A DNA stretch of 64,000 nucleotides from JBGAJN01 sp044224905 (GTDB taxonomy: Bacteria; Verrucomicrobiota; Verrucomicrobiia; Limisphaerales; JBGAJN01), in NCBI GenBank assembly GCA_044224905.1, contig JBGAJN010000003.1:248001-312000 (forward strand), written 5' to 3'. Made by a program: the position numbers and the translations under genes. This document shows positions 51,174 to 60,755 of this stretch, piece by piece; positions within the stretch are counted from its first letter, which is position 1; each line of letters starts with the position of its first letter. Under the pieces are notes generated by a model that searched no databases, had not been told where the DNA came from, and was given only the letters and a program-made list of their open reading frames with translations.

Positions 51174-53882
51174 TTACTCCGGCAAATCCGCCAAGGCCGC
51201 GAGCACCTGTTTTTCTTTCGCCTTCCAGTCGGCGAGACGTTGACGGTGTTCTTCCAAAACTTTCGCGGGAACTTTTTCCGCGAACGCCGGATTCGCCAGC
51301 TTTGCTTCCACCTTGCCGATCTCGATACGGATCGTCTCGAGTTCCTTCGTGCGACGCACGCGTTCGGCGGCGAAGTCGATGAGGCCCGCGGTGGGCAGGA
51401 ATAATTCGCCCAGCGCATTGTTTGCGCTCGGTGTGCCTTTGTCCGGTGTCCACGCTTTCGCGACGACTTCCACGACTTCAGCGTTGAGCAGGAGCTTGAG
51501 CACTTCCACTTCGGCCGCGGGCAAATCGCCGGCGGGCTTGAGGATGAACTTGAGCTTCTTGGCCGGATCAAGCTTGAGCTCGCGGCGCAGATTGCGACCG
51601 AGACCGACGAGATCGTACTTCGCGGTGGCGACTTTGTCGGCGGTTTCGTCGAGGCCGAAGTAACCCTTCTCCTCGTCGCTCATCGGCTTGGGCCACGCCG
51701 CGTACATGATTGTCTTGCCGCCGCGGTCTTCGGGCAGGTCTTTGCTGAAACCCATGCCGTGCCAGAGTTCCTCGGTGATGAAGGGCAGGAACGGCTGAAA
51801 CATCCGCAGCGCGTGGCCGAGCACGAAGTCGATGACGGCGAGTTTGTTCGCCTTGAGCTTGGTGTCCTCGCTGTAGAACGCGGCTTTGCTCGCCTCGACA
51901 TACCAGTCGCAATACTCGCTCCAGAAGAAACGGTAGAGCGCGCCGGTGGCGTCGCTGAACTTGTAGTCCGCGAGCGCCTGCGTTACTTCGCGGATCGCTT
52001 GATCGAGGCGCAGCAGAATCCATTTGTCGTCCGACGTTAGGAGCGCGGGATCGATTTCTCCCTCCACTTCACTGTCGGCCGCGCCGACCATTTGGCGGAA
52101 GCGGCAGGCGTTCCAGAGCTTGTTGCAGAAGTTGCGGCCGAGCTCCACGTCCTTCTCGTCGAACAAGACGTCCTGACCGAGCGGCGCACTGCGCATGGTG
52201 CCGAAGCGGAGGGCGTCGGCGCCGTATTGGGCAATGAGCACGAGCGGGTCGGGCGAATTGCCGAGTGTCTTGGACATCTTGCGGCCCTGCTTGTCGCGGA
52301 TGATGCCGGTGAAATAGACATTGCGGAACGGCATCGCGTCTAGGAGCGCGAACTGCGGCTCACCCATGAACTCGTAGCCGGCCATGATCATGCGGGCGAC
52401 CCAGAAGAAGATGATGTCCGGTCCGGTGACGAGGTCGGTGGTCGGATAGAACGCCTTGAGCGTGGGCGTGTGCTCGGGCCAGCCCATCGTGGCGAACGGC
52501 CAGAGCCAGGAACTGAACCAGGTGTCGAGGACATCCGAATCTTGCGTCCAACCTTCACCGGCGGGAGCGTCGAGTCCGCAATAAACTTCGCTGCCGCGAT
52601 ACCACACCGGAATCCGATGCCCCCACCAAAGCTGGCGGCTGATGCACCAATCCTGAATGTTCGTCAGCCAATGATCGTAAACCTTCGCCCAGCGGTCGGG
52701 ATGAAACTTCATCCGGCCCTCGGCCACGCACGCCTTCGATTGCTCGACGGCGGGATATTTCAAAAACCATTGCTCGCTCAGACGCGGCTCGATGGGCACG
52801 TCGGCGCGCTGGCTGAAGCCCACGTTGTTTTCGTAAGGCTTCTCTTCGATGAGCACGCCCTGTTCGCCGAGTTTCTCCACGGCGACTTTGCGCGCCTTGA
52901 AACGCTCCAGGCCTTTCAAATCCGCGCCGGCCAGATCGTTCATCGTGGCGTCGGGATTCATGATGTCGATCAGCGGTAGCTTGTGGCGCGCGCCAATCTC
53001 GAAGTCCGCCTTGTCGTGCGCCGGCGTCACCTTGAGCACGCCGGTGCCGAATTCAAAATCCACATGCTCGTCGCCGATGATCGGGATGAGCTTCTGCTCG
53101 CGCGGCAATTCCGCGGGCAGCGGTCGCACGACGTGCTTGCCGATGAGATGCGCGTAACGCGGATCCTTCGGATTCACGGCCACGGCGGTGTCACCAGGAA
53201 TGGTTTCGGGGCGCGTCGTGGCGATGGTCAGCCAAGTGTTCGGTTCTTCCGCGACCTGCACCTTGAAGTGATACATGAAACCCTTTTGCGGTTTCATTTC
53301 CACTTCCTCGTCGGAAAGCGCGGTGAGCGAGGCGGGGCACCAGTTCACCATGCGCTTGCCGCGGTAGATGAGGCCTTTCTTGTAAAGCTCGACGAAGACC
53401 TTCTGCACGCAGCGCGAATACTCGGGGTCCATCGTGAAGCGTTCGCGCGTCCAGTCGCACGAGCAACCGAGCTTCTTGAGCTGGTTGATGATGATGCCGC
53501 CGTGCTTTTCCTTCCACACCCAGACGCGCTTGAGGAACTCCTCGCGGCCGAGGTCATACTTGGTCTTCTTCTCTTCCTTCTTCAGCGCCTTCTCAACTTG
53601 CACCTGCGTGGCGATGCCCGCGTGGTCGGTCCCGGGGAGCCAGAGAACTTCCTTGCCGTCCATGCGCGCCTTGCGGCTGAGAATGTCCTGGATGGTGTTG
53701 TTGAGCACATGTCCCATGTGGAGCATGCCCGTGACGTTCGGCGGCGGGATGACGATGGAAAACGCCGGGCGCTTGTCGGAAACGCGCGACGGGTCGGCGG
53801 TGAAGCAACCTTGCTTCACCCAGAATTCATACCATTTGTCCTCAACGGACTGCGGTTCGTAGGCTTTGGGAATCTCAGTCAT
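51174..53882 (-). CDS. valS: Valyl-tRNA synthetase
   Basis: 902 residues. PPPNVTGMLHMGHVL contains the HIGH-type motif (HMGH), and GRKMSKTLGNS the KMSKS motif. The editing CP1 domain (about 190-400) and anticodon-binding domain follow in the usual order, and the end (about 830-902) is the coiled-coil arm typical of ValS. It charges tRNA-Val. The cimA gene, transcribed the same way, lies upstream, separated by an inverted repeat. Confidence 0.97.
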   Translation of the reverse strand: MTEIPKAYEPQSVEDKWYEFWVKQGCFTADPSRVSDKRPAFSIVIPPPNVTGMLHMGHVLNNTIQDILSRKARMDGKEVLWLPGTDHAGIATQVQVEKALKKEEKKTKYDLGREEFLKRVWVWKEKHGGIIINQLKKLGCSCDWTRERFTMDPEYSRCVQKVFVELYKKGLIYRGKRMVNWCPASLTALSDEEVEMKPQKGFMYHFKVQVAEEPNTWLTIATTRPETIPGDTAVAVNPKDPRYAHLIGKHVVRPLPAELPREQKLIPIIGDEHVDFEFGTGVLKVTPAHDKADFEIGARHKLPLIDIMNPDATMNDLAGADLKGLERFKARKVAVEKLGEQGVLIEEKPYENNVGFSQRADVPIEPRLSEQWFLKYPAVEQSKACVAEGRMKFHPDRWAKVYDHWLTNIQDWCISRQLWWGHRIPVWYRGSEVYCGLDAPAGEGWTQDSDVLDTWFSSWLWPFATMGWPEHTPTLKAFYPTTDLVTGPDIIFFWVARMIMAGYEFMGEPQFALLDAMPFRNVYFTGIIRDKQGRKMSKTLGNSPDPLVLIAQYGADALRFGTMRSAPLGQDVLFDEKDVELGRNFCNKLWNACRFRQMVGAADSEVEGEIDPALLTSDDKWILLRLDQAIREVTQALADYKFSDATGALYRFFWSEYCDWYVEASKAAFYSEDTKLKANKLAVIDFVLGHALRMFQPFLPFITEELWHGMGFSKDLPEDRGGKTIMYAAWPKPMSDEEKGYFGLDETADKVATAKYDLVGLGRNLRRELKLDPAKKLKFILKPAGDLPAAEVEVLKLLLNAEVVEVVAKAWTPDKGTPSANNALGELFLPTAGLIDFAAERVRRTKELETIRIEIGKVEAKLANPAFAEKVPAKVLEEHRQRLADWKAKEKQVLAALADLPE

Positions 53883-53891
53883 TGTTCAAAT

Positions 53892-53963
53892 AGCCACAGA
53901 GGCACAGAGAACACAGGGCGAATCAAACTGCTACTCTCGGTGCGCTCTGTGTCTCGGTGGCGA
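53892..53963. repeat. CACAGAGG-type inverted repeat between cimA and valS
   Basis: The left arm GCCACAGAGGCACAGAGAA and the right arm, ending CTCTGTGTCTCGGTGGC, are imperfect reverse complements about 45 bases apart that could fold to a long hairpin. Its purine/pyrimidine-biased CACAGAG units look like a dispersed repeat seen in many environmental bacterial genomes (a recollection, not searched). Confidence 0.7.
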
Positions 53964-53966
53964 AAA

Positions 53967-55526
53967 TCATTTCTTCAGCAGCGCATACTCCATCGAGTCG
54001 ACCAGCGCGCGGAGCGAGGCTTCGATGATGTTTTCGTCCACGCCCACGGTGCCCCACTCGGAACGGCCGTCGGTGGATTCAATGAGCACGCGCGTCTTCG
54101 CGGCGGTGCCGGTGCCAGAATCGAGGATGCGCACTTTGTAATCGGTGAGTTTCACCTTCTTGAGGCGCGGGAAAAACTTCACGAGCGACGCGCGCAACGC
54201 GGAGTCGAGCGCGTTCACCGGGCCATCGCCTTCGGCGACGGTCTGTGAAGCCTTGTCGCCGACGCGCACTTTCACCGTCGCTTCGCAGATAGAATTTTCA
54301 CCGGCACGGCGCATCGACACGTGATACGCGTCCACGACGAACGGCAGTTCGCGGTGCGACATGATCTTCTTGATGAGCAACGCGAGCGAACCTTCGGCCG
54401 CTTCGAACTCGTAGCCTTCGTGCTCGAGTTCCTTGATGCGCTTGAGGATGTCCTTCAACTCCGGCGTGTCGTTGGTGAGCTTGAAGCCCAAGTCCTGCGC
54501 CTTCATCACGATGTTGCTGCGGCCGGCGAGGTCGCTGATGAGGACGTTGCGCGCGTTGCCGACGAGCTCGGGATTGATGTGCTCGTAACTCGCGGCGAGC
54601 TTCTGCACGGCGTTGACGTGCGTGCCGCCTTTGTGTGCGAACGCCGCGGCGCCCACCCACGGCAGGCGCGGGTTGTGGCGGATGTTCGCGATCTCGTCCA
54701 CGAACAAGGAAAGATCCTTCAACTTGCGGAGCGACGACGCGGGCACGCAGGTTTTCTTCAGCTTGAGCGCCACGCAAGCCATCGTGCTGATGATGTTGCA
54801 ATTGCCGGTGCGCTCGCCGTAGCCGTTCACCGTGCCCTGCACGTGAACCGCGCCCGCTTCGATCGACGCGATCGCATTCGCCACACCCATGCCGATGTCG
54901 TCGTGCGTGTGGATGCCGACTTTGCAATTCAGTTTGCCGATGACGGTCTTGGTGATCGCGGCAACTTCGCTCGGCAAGCAGCCGCCGTTCGTGTCGCACA
55001 AGACCACGAAATCCGCGCCGGCTTTTTCGGCGGCTTGATACGTCGCGAGGGCGTATTCGGGATCGAGCTTGTAGCCGTCGAACGCGTGCTCGGCGTCATA
55101 GATTACGAACTTCCCGTGATCCTTCAGGAAGCGCACGGTGTCGCCGATCATCGCGAGATTTTCCTCGGGCGTGCAGCGGAGGACTTCCTTCACGTGCAGC
55201 ATGGAGGTCTTGCCGTAAATCGTCACGACGGGCGTGCCGGCTTCGATGAGCAGGCGAACTTGATCGTCGTGTTCGACCGCCACGCCTTTCTTCCGTGTGG
55301 AGCCGAAAGCCGCGAGGCGCGCGTTCTTGAACTTCTTGCGTTTGGCCTGCTTGAAGAACTCGATGTCCTTGGGATTGGAGCCCGGCCAGCCGCCTTCAAT
55401 ATAATGAACCCCAAAGGAATCGAGCTTCTCGGCAATTCGCAGCTTGTCTGCGACCGAGAAGTTCACGCCTTCGCCCTGCGAGCCGTCGCGCAGAGTCGTA
55501 TCGTAGATTTCGACTTGAGGTTTCAT
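53967..55526 (-). CDS. cimA: Citramalate synthase
   Basis: 519 residues from ATG 55526; a longer start at 55601 has no family features. The catalytic barrel opens with YDTTLRDGSQGEGVNFS and has GIHTHDDIGMGVANAI and QGTVNGYGERTGN, with metal ligands as in the isopropylmalate synthase superfamily. The C-terminal LeuA-like regulatory domain (about 400-519) is present. It condenses pyruvate and acetyl-CoA to citramalate for isoleucine synthesis. A homocitrate- or isopropylmalate-type role is less likely by length and signature. Confidence 0.92.
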   Translation of the reverse strand: MKPQVEIYDTTLRDGSQGEGVNFSVADKLRIAEKLDSFGVHYIEGGWPGSNPKDIEFFKQAKRKKFKNARLAAFGSTRKKGVAVEHDDQVRLLIEAGTPVVTIYGKTSMLHVKEVLRCTPEENLAMIGDTVRFLKDHGKFVIYDAEHAFDGYKLDPEYALATYQAAEKAGADFVVLCDTNGGCLPSEVAAITKTVIGKLNCKVGIHTHDDIGMGVANAIASIEAGAVHVQGTVNGYGERTGNCNIISTMACVALKLKKTCVPASSLRKLKDLSLFVDEIANIRHNPRLPWVGAAAFAHKGGTHVNAVQKLAASYEHINPELVGNARNVLISDLAGRSNIVMKAQDLGFKLTNDTPELKDILKRIKELEHEGYEFEAAEGSLALLIKKIMSHRELPFVVDAYHVSMRRAGENSICEATVKVRVGDKASQTVAEGDGPVNALDSALRASLVKFFPRLKKVKLTDYKVRILDSGTGTAAKTRVLIESTDGRSEWGTVGVDENIIEASLRALVDSMEYALLKK

Positions 55527-55656
55527 TAGTTTCCGCCGCAGCGGAACGGAACTTTTACGCCACCACGCGCCGGATGCAAAGTCCAAAGGTGAAACCAACA
55601 CACACTCTCGCGTCAGTCGAAGGAACGCGGAGTTCGGCTGTGGGCGACAACGGCGC

Positions 55657-55860
55657 TCAGCGGCGCGCGCCGAATCCGAGGTCGACCTGCTGCTGCATTT
55701 GCGACGTCGCCGTGCGGACCCGCTCCGCGGCCTCGTCCACGACCTGATGCATGCGGGCGAACCACCAGCTGGCGTTCGGCGCGCGGCGGACGCGGCGATT
55801 GCGCGGGCAGGGGTTCGTGTTCGCCGGGAGACTCATTTCGATCTGTTGCACGTGAATCAT
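55657..55860 (-). CDS. Small basic protein, possible gene
   Basis: 67 residues from ATG 55860 with a weak purine-rich stretch upstream. It has a Pro/Arg-rich front (NPCPRNRRVRRAP), then NASWWFARMHQVVDEAAERV, which looks like an amphipathic helix with an aromatic pair. No domain is recognised. It is the only plausible reading frame in a 447-base stretch between cimA and the PHP gene and could be a real small protein or a chance frame. Confidence 0.45.
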   Translation of the reverse strand: MIHVQQIEMSLPANTNPCPRNRRVRRAPNASWWFARMHQVVDEAAERVRTATSQMQQQVDLGFGARR

Positions 55861-55973
55861 AATTTTTCTTTCGTTTACGCGAACAACTTAGCGCTGGGGG
55901 TCGGACAACGACGGTCCGAGGCCCAAACTTTTTTCTGGCCCTGCCGTCACGTCGGACGGACTCTCGCGGTATC

Positions 55974-58055
55974 GTGAATCCGTTCCCCAGATTGGTCGGC
56001 TGGCTCGCGTTGTCCTTACCGCTTCTTTTCGCGTTCCCCTTGAAAGCAGCCAGCCCGGTGCGGGTGATCGACGGGCGGCAGTATCACCTCGGCACGCCCG
56101 GTTTTCCCGAGTGGCGGGAGTTCGAAGGCAAGACTCCGCACGGGCGCCAGTTGGATTTGAAGTTCGATGCGACGCCGAATCAATCCGAGGCCACGCTGCT
56201 CATCCGCCAGCGGAACGTGAAGCTCGTCTGGCCGGTGCTGCTGAACGGGCGGACGCTCGGTCAGTTGGAGACGATGGAGACGGAGCTCATTCGCGCGCTC
56301 GCGATCCCGCCGGGATTTTTGCGCGACGGCGACAATGTTTTGTCCATCATGCCGCCCAAAGGAATCGACGACATCGTCGTCAGCGACATCCGACTCGACT
56401 CGCGCTCACGCAATGATCCGCAAATGCTCGCGACGATCGAAGTCGCCGTGACGGACGCGGATGACCATCGCGGTTTGCCGTGTCGCCTTACGATCACGGA
56501 TTCCATGGACGCGTTGGTGCCGTTGAATGTGAACCCTGCTCCAGGTTTGGCGGTTCGTACCGGCGTCGTTTACACGCGAGATGGTCACGCGACGATCGGC
56601 CTGCGCCCCGGGCAATACGTGGTCCACGCCGGGCGCGGTTTCGAATACAACGTGAGCCAGCAACGCGTTACCATCTCCGCACGTGAAGTGCGACCGGTGA
56701 CGATGCAGATCCGTCGCGAAGTGCCGACGCCGGGTTGGATTGCGTGCGATAGCCATGTTCACACGCTCACCTACAGCGGTCATGGCGACGCGACGGTGAA
56801 CGAACGTGCCGTGACGATCGCCGGTGAAGGCATCGAGCTCGCCATCGCCACCGATCACAATCATCACACGGACTACACCGATGCCGTCACCCGAACCGCG
56901 GTGGGCAAACGTTTTCGTCACGTCATCGGCAACGAAGTCACGACGAAGTCCGGCCATTTCAACGCGTTCCCCATCACGGCAGGCGCGAAGGTGGTGGATG
57001 CGAAGATCGAGGACTGGTCGCAGCTGATGCGGGCGATGCGGGAGACGGCGGGCGTGCAGGTCATCACGCTTAATCACCCGCACGATCTGCACAGCGGTTT
57101 CATTCCCTTCGGTCGGACCAATTTCAACGAGCTCACCGGCGAGCATGTCCGCGCGGATGGTTTTGGCTTTGATGCCATCGAGGTCGTCACGTCCGGAGCG
57201 TTGCAGTCGGACATGATGCAACTTTTCCGCGACTGGTTCGCGCTGTTGAATCACGGCACTCGCGTTTCGGCGATCGCTTCGAGCGACAGTCACGACGTGA
57301 ACCGCTTCATCCTCGGGCAAGGGCGCACGTATGTTGCGTGCAACGATGCGGACTTGATGAAGCTGAATCTCGAAGAGGTCTGGCGCAGCTATCGCGAGGG
57401 TCGATTGCTGGTGAGTTTGGGTTTGTTGACGCAGATGAAGGTGAACGATCACTTCGTCGTCGGCGATCTGGCGACCAACTTGGGCGAAAGTGTCAGCGTG
57501 GAAATCACAGTGCTCGGCCCGTCGTGGGTGGCGGCGGATCGTGTCGAGCTGTTCGCCAACGGCATCAAGATTCGCGAGGAACAAATCAAGCGCGCCACGA
57601 GCAAGATCGAAAAGGCGCGCGTCCGCTGGGAGATTCCTAAGCCGAAACACGACGTGCATCTGGTCGCGATTGCCACCGGACCGGGAGTGACGGCGCCGTT
57701 CTGGGAAATCCCGCGCCCGTATCAGCCGAGTTCAAAAGTCTTCAAGCCGCGCGTCCTCGGCGCGACGAATCCCATCTGGCTCGACGCGGACGGCGACGGC
57801 AAGTTCAGCGCGGCACGTGAGTATGCTGTCGCGTTGGTGAAAAAGAACGGAGTGGACGTGGCGGAGTTGGTGCGTTCACTGGCGGATAGCGATGAAGCGG
57901 TCGCGGTGCAGGTGGCGGACGTTTGTCAGTCGAGCGGGCGCGATGTGCGAGGGGAAGATTTTCAACGCGCGCTCAAGTCTGCGCCCGAGCCCGTGCAACG
58001 TGGTTTCGCTGCGTTCACGAAAACGCTGGCGGTGACGACGCGGAAAGCGGACTAA
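55974..58055 (+). CDS. Exported PHP-domain (CehA/McbA-like) metallohydrolase
   Basis: 693 residues from GTG 55974 with a signal peptide (about 1-25, ending PLKAA). The front half is beta-rich. The PHP core (about 259-480) carries the metal set: CDSHVHT, ATDHNHH, GNEVTTKSGHFNAFP, LNHPHD and SSDSHD. CehA/McbA proteins hydrolyse phosphoester- or carbamate-type bonds; the substrate here is unknown. The last 100 residues include a DADGDGKFSAAREYA calcium-binding-like segment. Divergent from the small ORF. Confidence 0.85.
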   Translation: MNPFPRLVGWLALSLPLLFAFPLKAASPVRVIDGRQYHLGTPGFPEWREFEGKTPHGRQLDLKFDATPNQSEATLLIRQRNVKLVWPVLLNGRTLGQLETMETELIRALAIPPGFLRDGDNVLSIMPPKGIDDIVVSDIRLDSRSRNDPQMLATIEVAVTDADDHRGLPCRLTITDSMDALVPLNVNPAPGLAVRTGVVYTRDGHATIGLRPGQYVVHAGRGFEYNVSQQRVTISAREVRPVTMQIRREVPTPGWIACDSHVHTLTYSGHGDATVNERAVTIAGEGIELAIATDHNHHTDYTDAVTRTAVGKRFRHVIGNEVTTKSGHFNAFPITAGAKVVDAKIEDWSQLMRAMRETAGVQVITLNHPHDLHSGFIPFGRTNFNELTGEHVRADGFGFDAIEVVTSGALQSDMMQLFRDWFALLNHGTRVSAIASSDSHDVNRFILGQGRTYVACNDADLMKLNLEEVWRSYREGRLLVSLGLLTQMKVNDHFVVGDLATNLGESVSVEITVLGPSWVAADRVELFANGIKIREEQIKRATSKIEKARVRWEIPKPKHDVHLVAIATGPGVTAPFWEIPRPYQPSSKVFKPRVLGATNPIWLDADGDGKFSAAREYAVALVKKNGVDVAELVRSLADSDEAVAVQVADVCQSSGRDVRGEDFQRALKSAPEPVQRGFAAFTKTLAVTTRKAD

Positions 58056-58079
58056 AAGGCGGAGACGGATTTCTCGGGT

Positions 58080-59045
58080 TCACCACATCTTCGCGATCTC
58101 AGCGACCAACGCGATGCGCCGATCGGGCTTCAGCGCGTCGTCGGAGAGTCCGTCGATGAAGTCCAACCGCGGTAGCAAGCCGGTGCGATTGGCGATTTGA
58201 ATTGCGAGGCCGGGGCGAGCATTCGCTTCGAGCACGACCGGCCCCACCTTGGCATCGAGCACGAAATCGACGCCGATGTAACCCATCTCCAGCGCATCGG
58301 CGAGGTTGATGGCGGCGGTCAGTAATTTGTCCCAGAAAGGAATTTGCAATCCGGCGATCTTCGCGCCGGTGTCCGGATGCACTTCCACCACGCGGTTCTT
58401 GCAGACGCCGCCGAAGGTCGTGCCGGTGGCGAGATTGACCGCCGCGGCGATCGCCCCCTGATGCAAGTTGGCGCGACCGCGCGACGCAGCGGTGGGGAGG
58501 CGAACCATCGCCATCACCGGCACGCTGCGATACAGCACCACGCGGATGTCGGGCGTGCCACGCACCGCGACGTTCTCGAAAGCCGAGTGGCGGATGATGC
58601 GTTGCTCGAGGATCGCCGAATCGGTCTGCCCGCCGAGCGAGTAGAGTCCCGACAACGTCGTGGAGAGATGGTAGCGAACTTCCGCGGCGCTGAGGCGTTC
58701 CTGACCGGCGGTGGTGAACGTTTCGCCGTCGTGATCGGTGACGACGATGATTCCGCGGCCTTCGGAACCGGACGCGGGCTTGATCACGAAGTCCTGCCGA
58801 TCGCGAATCATTTCCTGAAAGCGCGGGATGTCGCCCTGACATTCAATGACGGCATACGTCTCGGGAACGGGGATGCCGTGCTTCTCGCAGATGCTTTTGG
58901 TGAGGCATTTGTCATCCACGCGCGGGTAATGCGCGCGCGGATTCCGTGGCGAGATAAAGTCGGCGTTGCGGGCGTTCAACCCCAGCAAGCCGCGGGCGTG
59001 CAGTTCGCTGGGCCAGGCCCAGGTGCGATTGGAAAACCAGCTCAC
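58080..59045 (-). CDS. RimK-like ATP-grasp ligase of the 7TM inactive-transglutaminase pair
   Basis: 321 residues from GTG 59045. ATP-grasp motifs: FVIKPASGSEGRGIIV (Lys and Gly loop, about 95-110) and VVLEANARPGL (metal-binding Glu/Asn, about 275-285). This matches the alpha-L-glutamate ligase-related group (TIGR02291-like), which joins an amino acid or peptide to an acceptor. Its start overlaps the stop of the 7TM gene in GTGA, so the products are made together. Partner protease not seen nearby. Confidence 0.85.
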   Translation of the reverse strand: MSWFSNRTWAWPSELHARGLLGLNARNADFISPRNPRAHYPRVDDKCLTKSICEKHGIPVPETYAVIECQGDIPRFQEMIRDRQDFVIKPASGSEGRGIIVVTDHDGETFTTAGQERLSAAEVRYHLSTTLSGLYSLGGQTDSAILEQRIIRHSAFENVAVRGTPDIRVVLYRSVPVMAMVRLPTAASRGRANLHQGAIAAAVNLATGTTFGGVCKNRVVEVHPDTGAKIAGLQIPFWDKLLTAAINLADALEMGYIGVDFVLDAKVGPVVLEANARPGLAIQIANRTGLLPRLDFIDGLSDDALKPDRRIALVAEIAKMW

Positions 59046-60619
59046 GCCGTTCCTCCGCGAGGGGATTGCGAGACGTCACGGAAGCGTTTCAATTCCGTCA
59101 GGCGATACCCGGTGTAGCGACCGATGATGATGAGCAGTGCGATCGTGAATAGGTGCAGCTCCGGAAAGCGCAGCAACAATTCCCCGACGGCGGCCCAGCG
59201 CAGGATGAGATAGCAACAGAAGCCGACGACGAGCGTTCCACCGAGCAGTTTCAACGCGGACACCGTGCCGTCTTCCTCGCTCGCGATGTAGAAGCGTTCG
59301 ATGCTCATCGTGAGAATCACCATCGGCAGCAGCACCGCCTGCGCGCTCGGCGTGAGGTGGAAATATTCCAGCAACGATACCGCGAACACGATCATGAGTA
59401 CCACGTACGTCAGGACGACGCTGAGTCGCGGCACCATTAGCAGTTTCAAACGATCGAGAAACGACCGGCCGACCAAGCCGAGCGCGACGACCGTCACGAA
59501 CACGTAAAGCCCGGTATGCCAGTCCGCGAATACGAAGCTCAACGCGATCAGCGTTGGAGTGAATGTGCCGAAGGTCCGGTAGCCGATGATCGTGCGGAAA
59601 ATTGCCGTCACCATCGCGCCGATGGGCAGAAGTAGAATCAACGACAACACCTCGTGCATTTCCAACGGCAGCCGGCTCAAGTCCAGCACGGCCAGCGGTC
59701 CGTTGTGCTTGGCGTTGGCCGCGCCGGCAGGCGGCGGCAATCGGACGAGGGTAAATGTCTGGTGCAGTTCCTGCGCGCCGGTGGCGCGGACGATTTCGCC
59801 GCCGTCGCGTCGAGCGGCGAGATAATTGTGAGGGAGCTCGTGCGCGAATCCGTTGTCCGGCTCGAATGGTTCCCAGCGGCTGCCGATCAGCACTTCCACC
59901 CAGACGCGTTGCGCGAGCGTGGCGTCGGATTTGATTTCGAGGCCGGTGACCATGCGCGCGGGAAGTTTCGCCGCGCGGCACAGCGCGGCGAATGCGCGCG
60001 CACGTCCGAGCGGCGTGGCGGTTTTCGTTTGCAGCGCGGCGACGGCGGTGTCGTTGCCGGTTTCCGTCGGGGCGATTTCTGTGTGGCAGAAATCAAAGAG
60101 CCGCTGCGGAAGGTCGCTGCCCTTGGCGAGATCTTTGCGGAGGGCCTGTAAGGTTTTCGCAACGAGCGCGTCCTCGACTTCAATGCCCGGTTCCGACCGC
60201 AGCAGGACGACGCGTTGTTCCGCGGAAATCTTCGCGTTGGGCTCGCGCACGCGAAAACGTTTCTGCGGGCTGAGGTGGAGATCGAAACGCGCCGTCAGCT
60301 TTTGATCACCGGCGCGCGGAGCCACTAGGCCGACTTCACGCGCTTGCGATGGCTGGGCGCGCAGACGATCCGTCCGCAGCCCGGGATAAAACATGTCCTG
60401 CCGGAAAACGCGATTGTGCGGCGTATCGTACGGGAACGCGATGCGCAGGCGCGCGCCGGGTTTGTCGGAATGAAACTCCACGGTGTAATTCAACCGCCAG
60501 AATGTGTCGGCGTGTTTCAGATCGTCCGACTGCAGCCCCTGCATGCGCAGCCCCACGCACGCGAGGCCCAGTGCGGCCAGCAGTCCGGCCACCCACATCG
60601 ATGCTTTTCTTGCGTTCAT
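59042..60619 (-). CDS. Inactive transglutaminase-like domain fused to 7 transmembrane helices
   Basis: 525 residues. An N-terminal anchor (about 8-25) leads to a periplasmic region with a transglutaminase-like fold (about 150-270). TPLGRARAFAALCRAAKLPARMVTGL has Phe/Ala where the catalytic Cys would normally sit, so it is likely non-enzymatic. The C-terminal half (about 315-510) has about seven hydrophobic helices. This fits the UUP1-type family (inactive transglutaminase plus 7TM). It is coupled to the ATP-grasp gene. A role as a receptor or peptide-exporting scaffold is inferred. Confidence 0.8.
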   Translation of the reverse strand: MNARKASMWVAGLLAALGLACVGLRMQGLQSDDLKHADTFWRLNYTVEFHSDKPGARLRIAFPYDTPHNRVFRQDMFYPGLRTDRLRAQPSQAREVGLVAPRAGDQKLTARFDLHLSPQKRFRVREPNAKISAEQRVVLLRSEPGIEVEDALVAKTLQALRKDLAKGSDLPQRLFDFCHTEIAPTETGNDTAVAALQTKTATPLGRARAFAALCRAAKLPARMVTGLEIKSDATLAQRVWVEVLIGSRWEPFEPDNGFAHELPHNYLAARRDGGEIVRATGAQELHQTFTLVRLPPPAGAANAKHNGPLAVLDLSRLPLEMHEVLSLILLLPIGAMVTAIFRTIIGYRTFGTFTPTLIALSFVFADWHTGLYVFVTVVALGLVGRSFLDRLKLLMVPRLSVVLTYVVLMIVFAVSLLEYFHLTPSAQAVLLPMVILTMSIERFYIASEEDGTVSALKLLGGTLVVGFCCYLILRWAAVGELLLRFPELHLFTIALLIIIGRYTGYRLTELKRFRDVSQSPRGGTA

Positions 60620-60755
60620 GTCTTGTATCTATCGGCAACCTCCGCGGAGGAATGACAGGTTTTCGCCGGCGATGGAAAGGTAAATATTTTTCCGAGGCGA
60701 ACTGTCGACGTTGCTTGACCGCGTGCGGAAATTCGGCAACACCAGCGCAGCGCAA

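Noticed and set aside
52983..55529. Plus-strand frames of 421 and 402 residues
   Set aside because: They are antisense to valS and cimA and look like shadows from GC-biased third positions.
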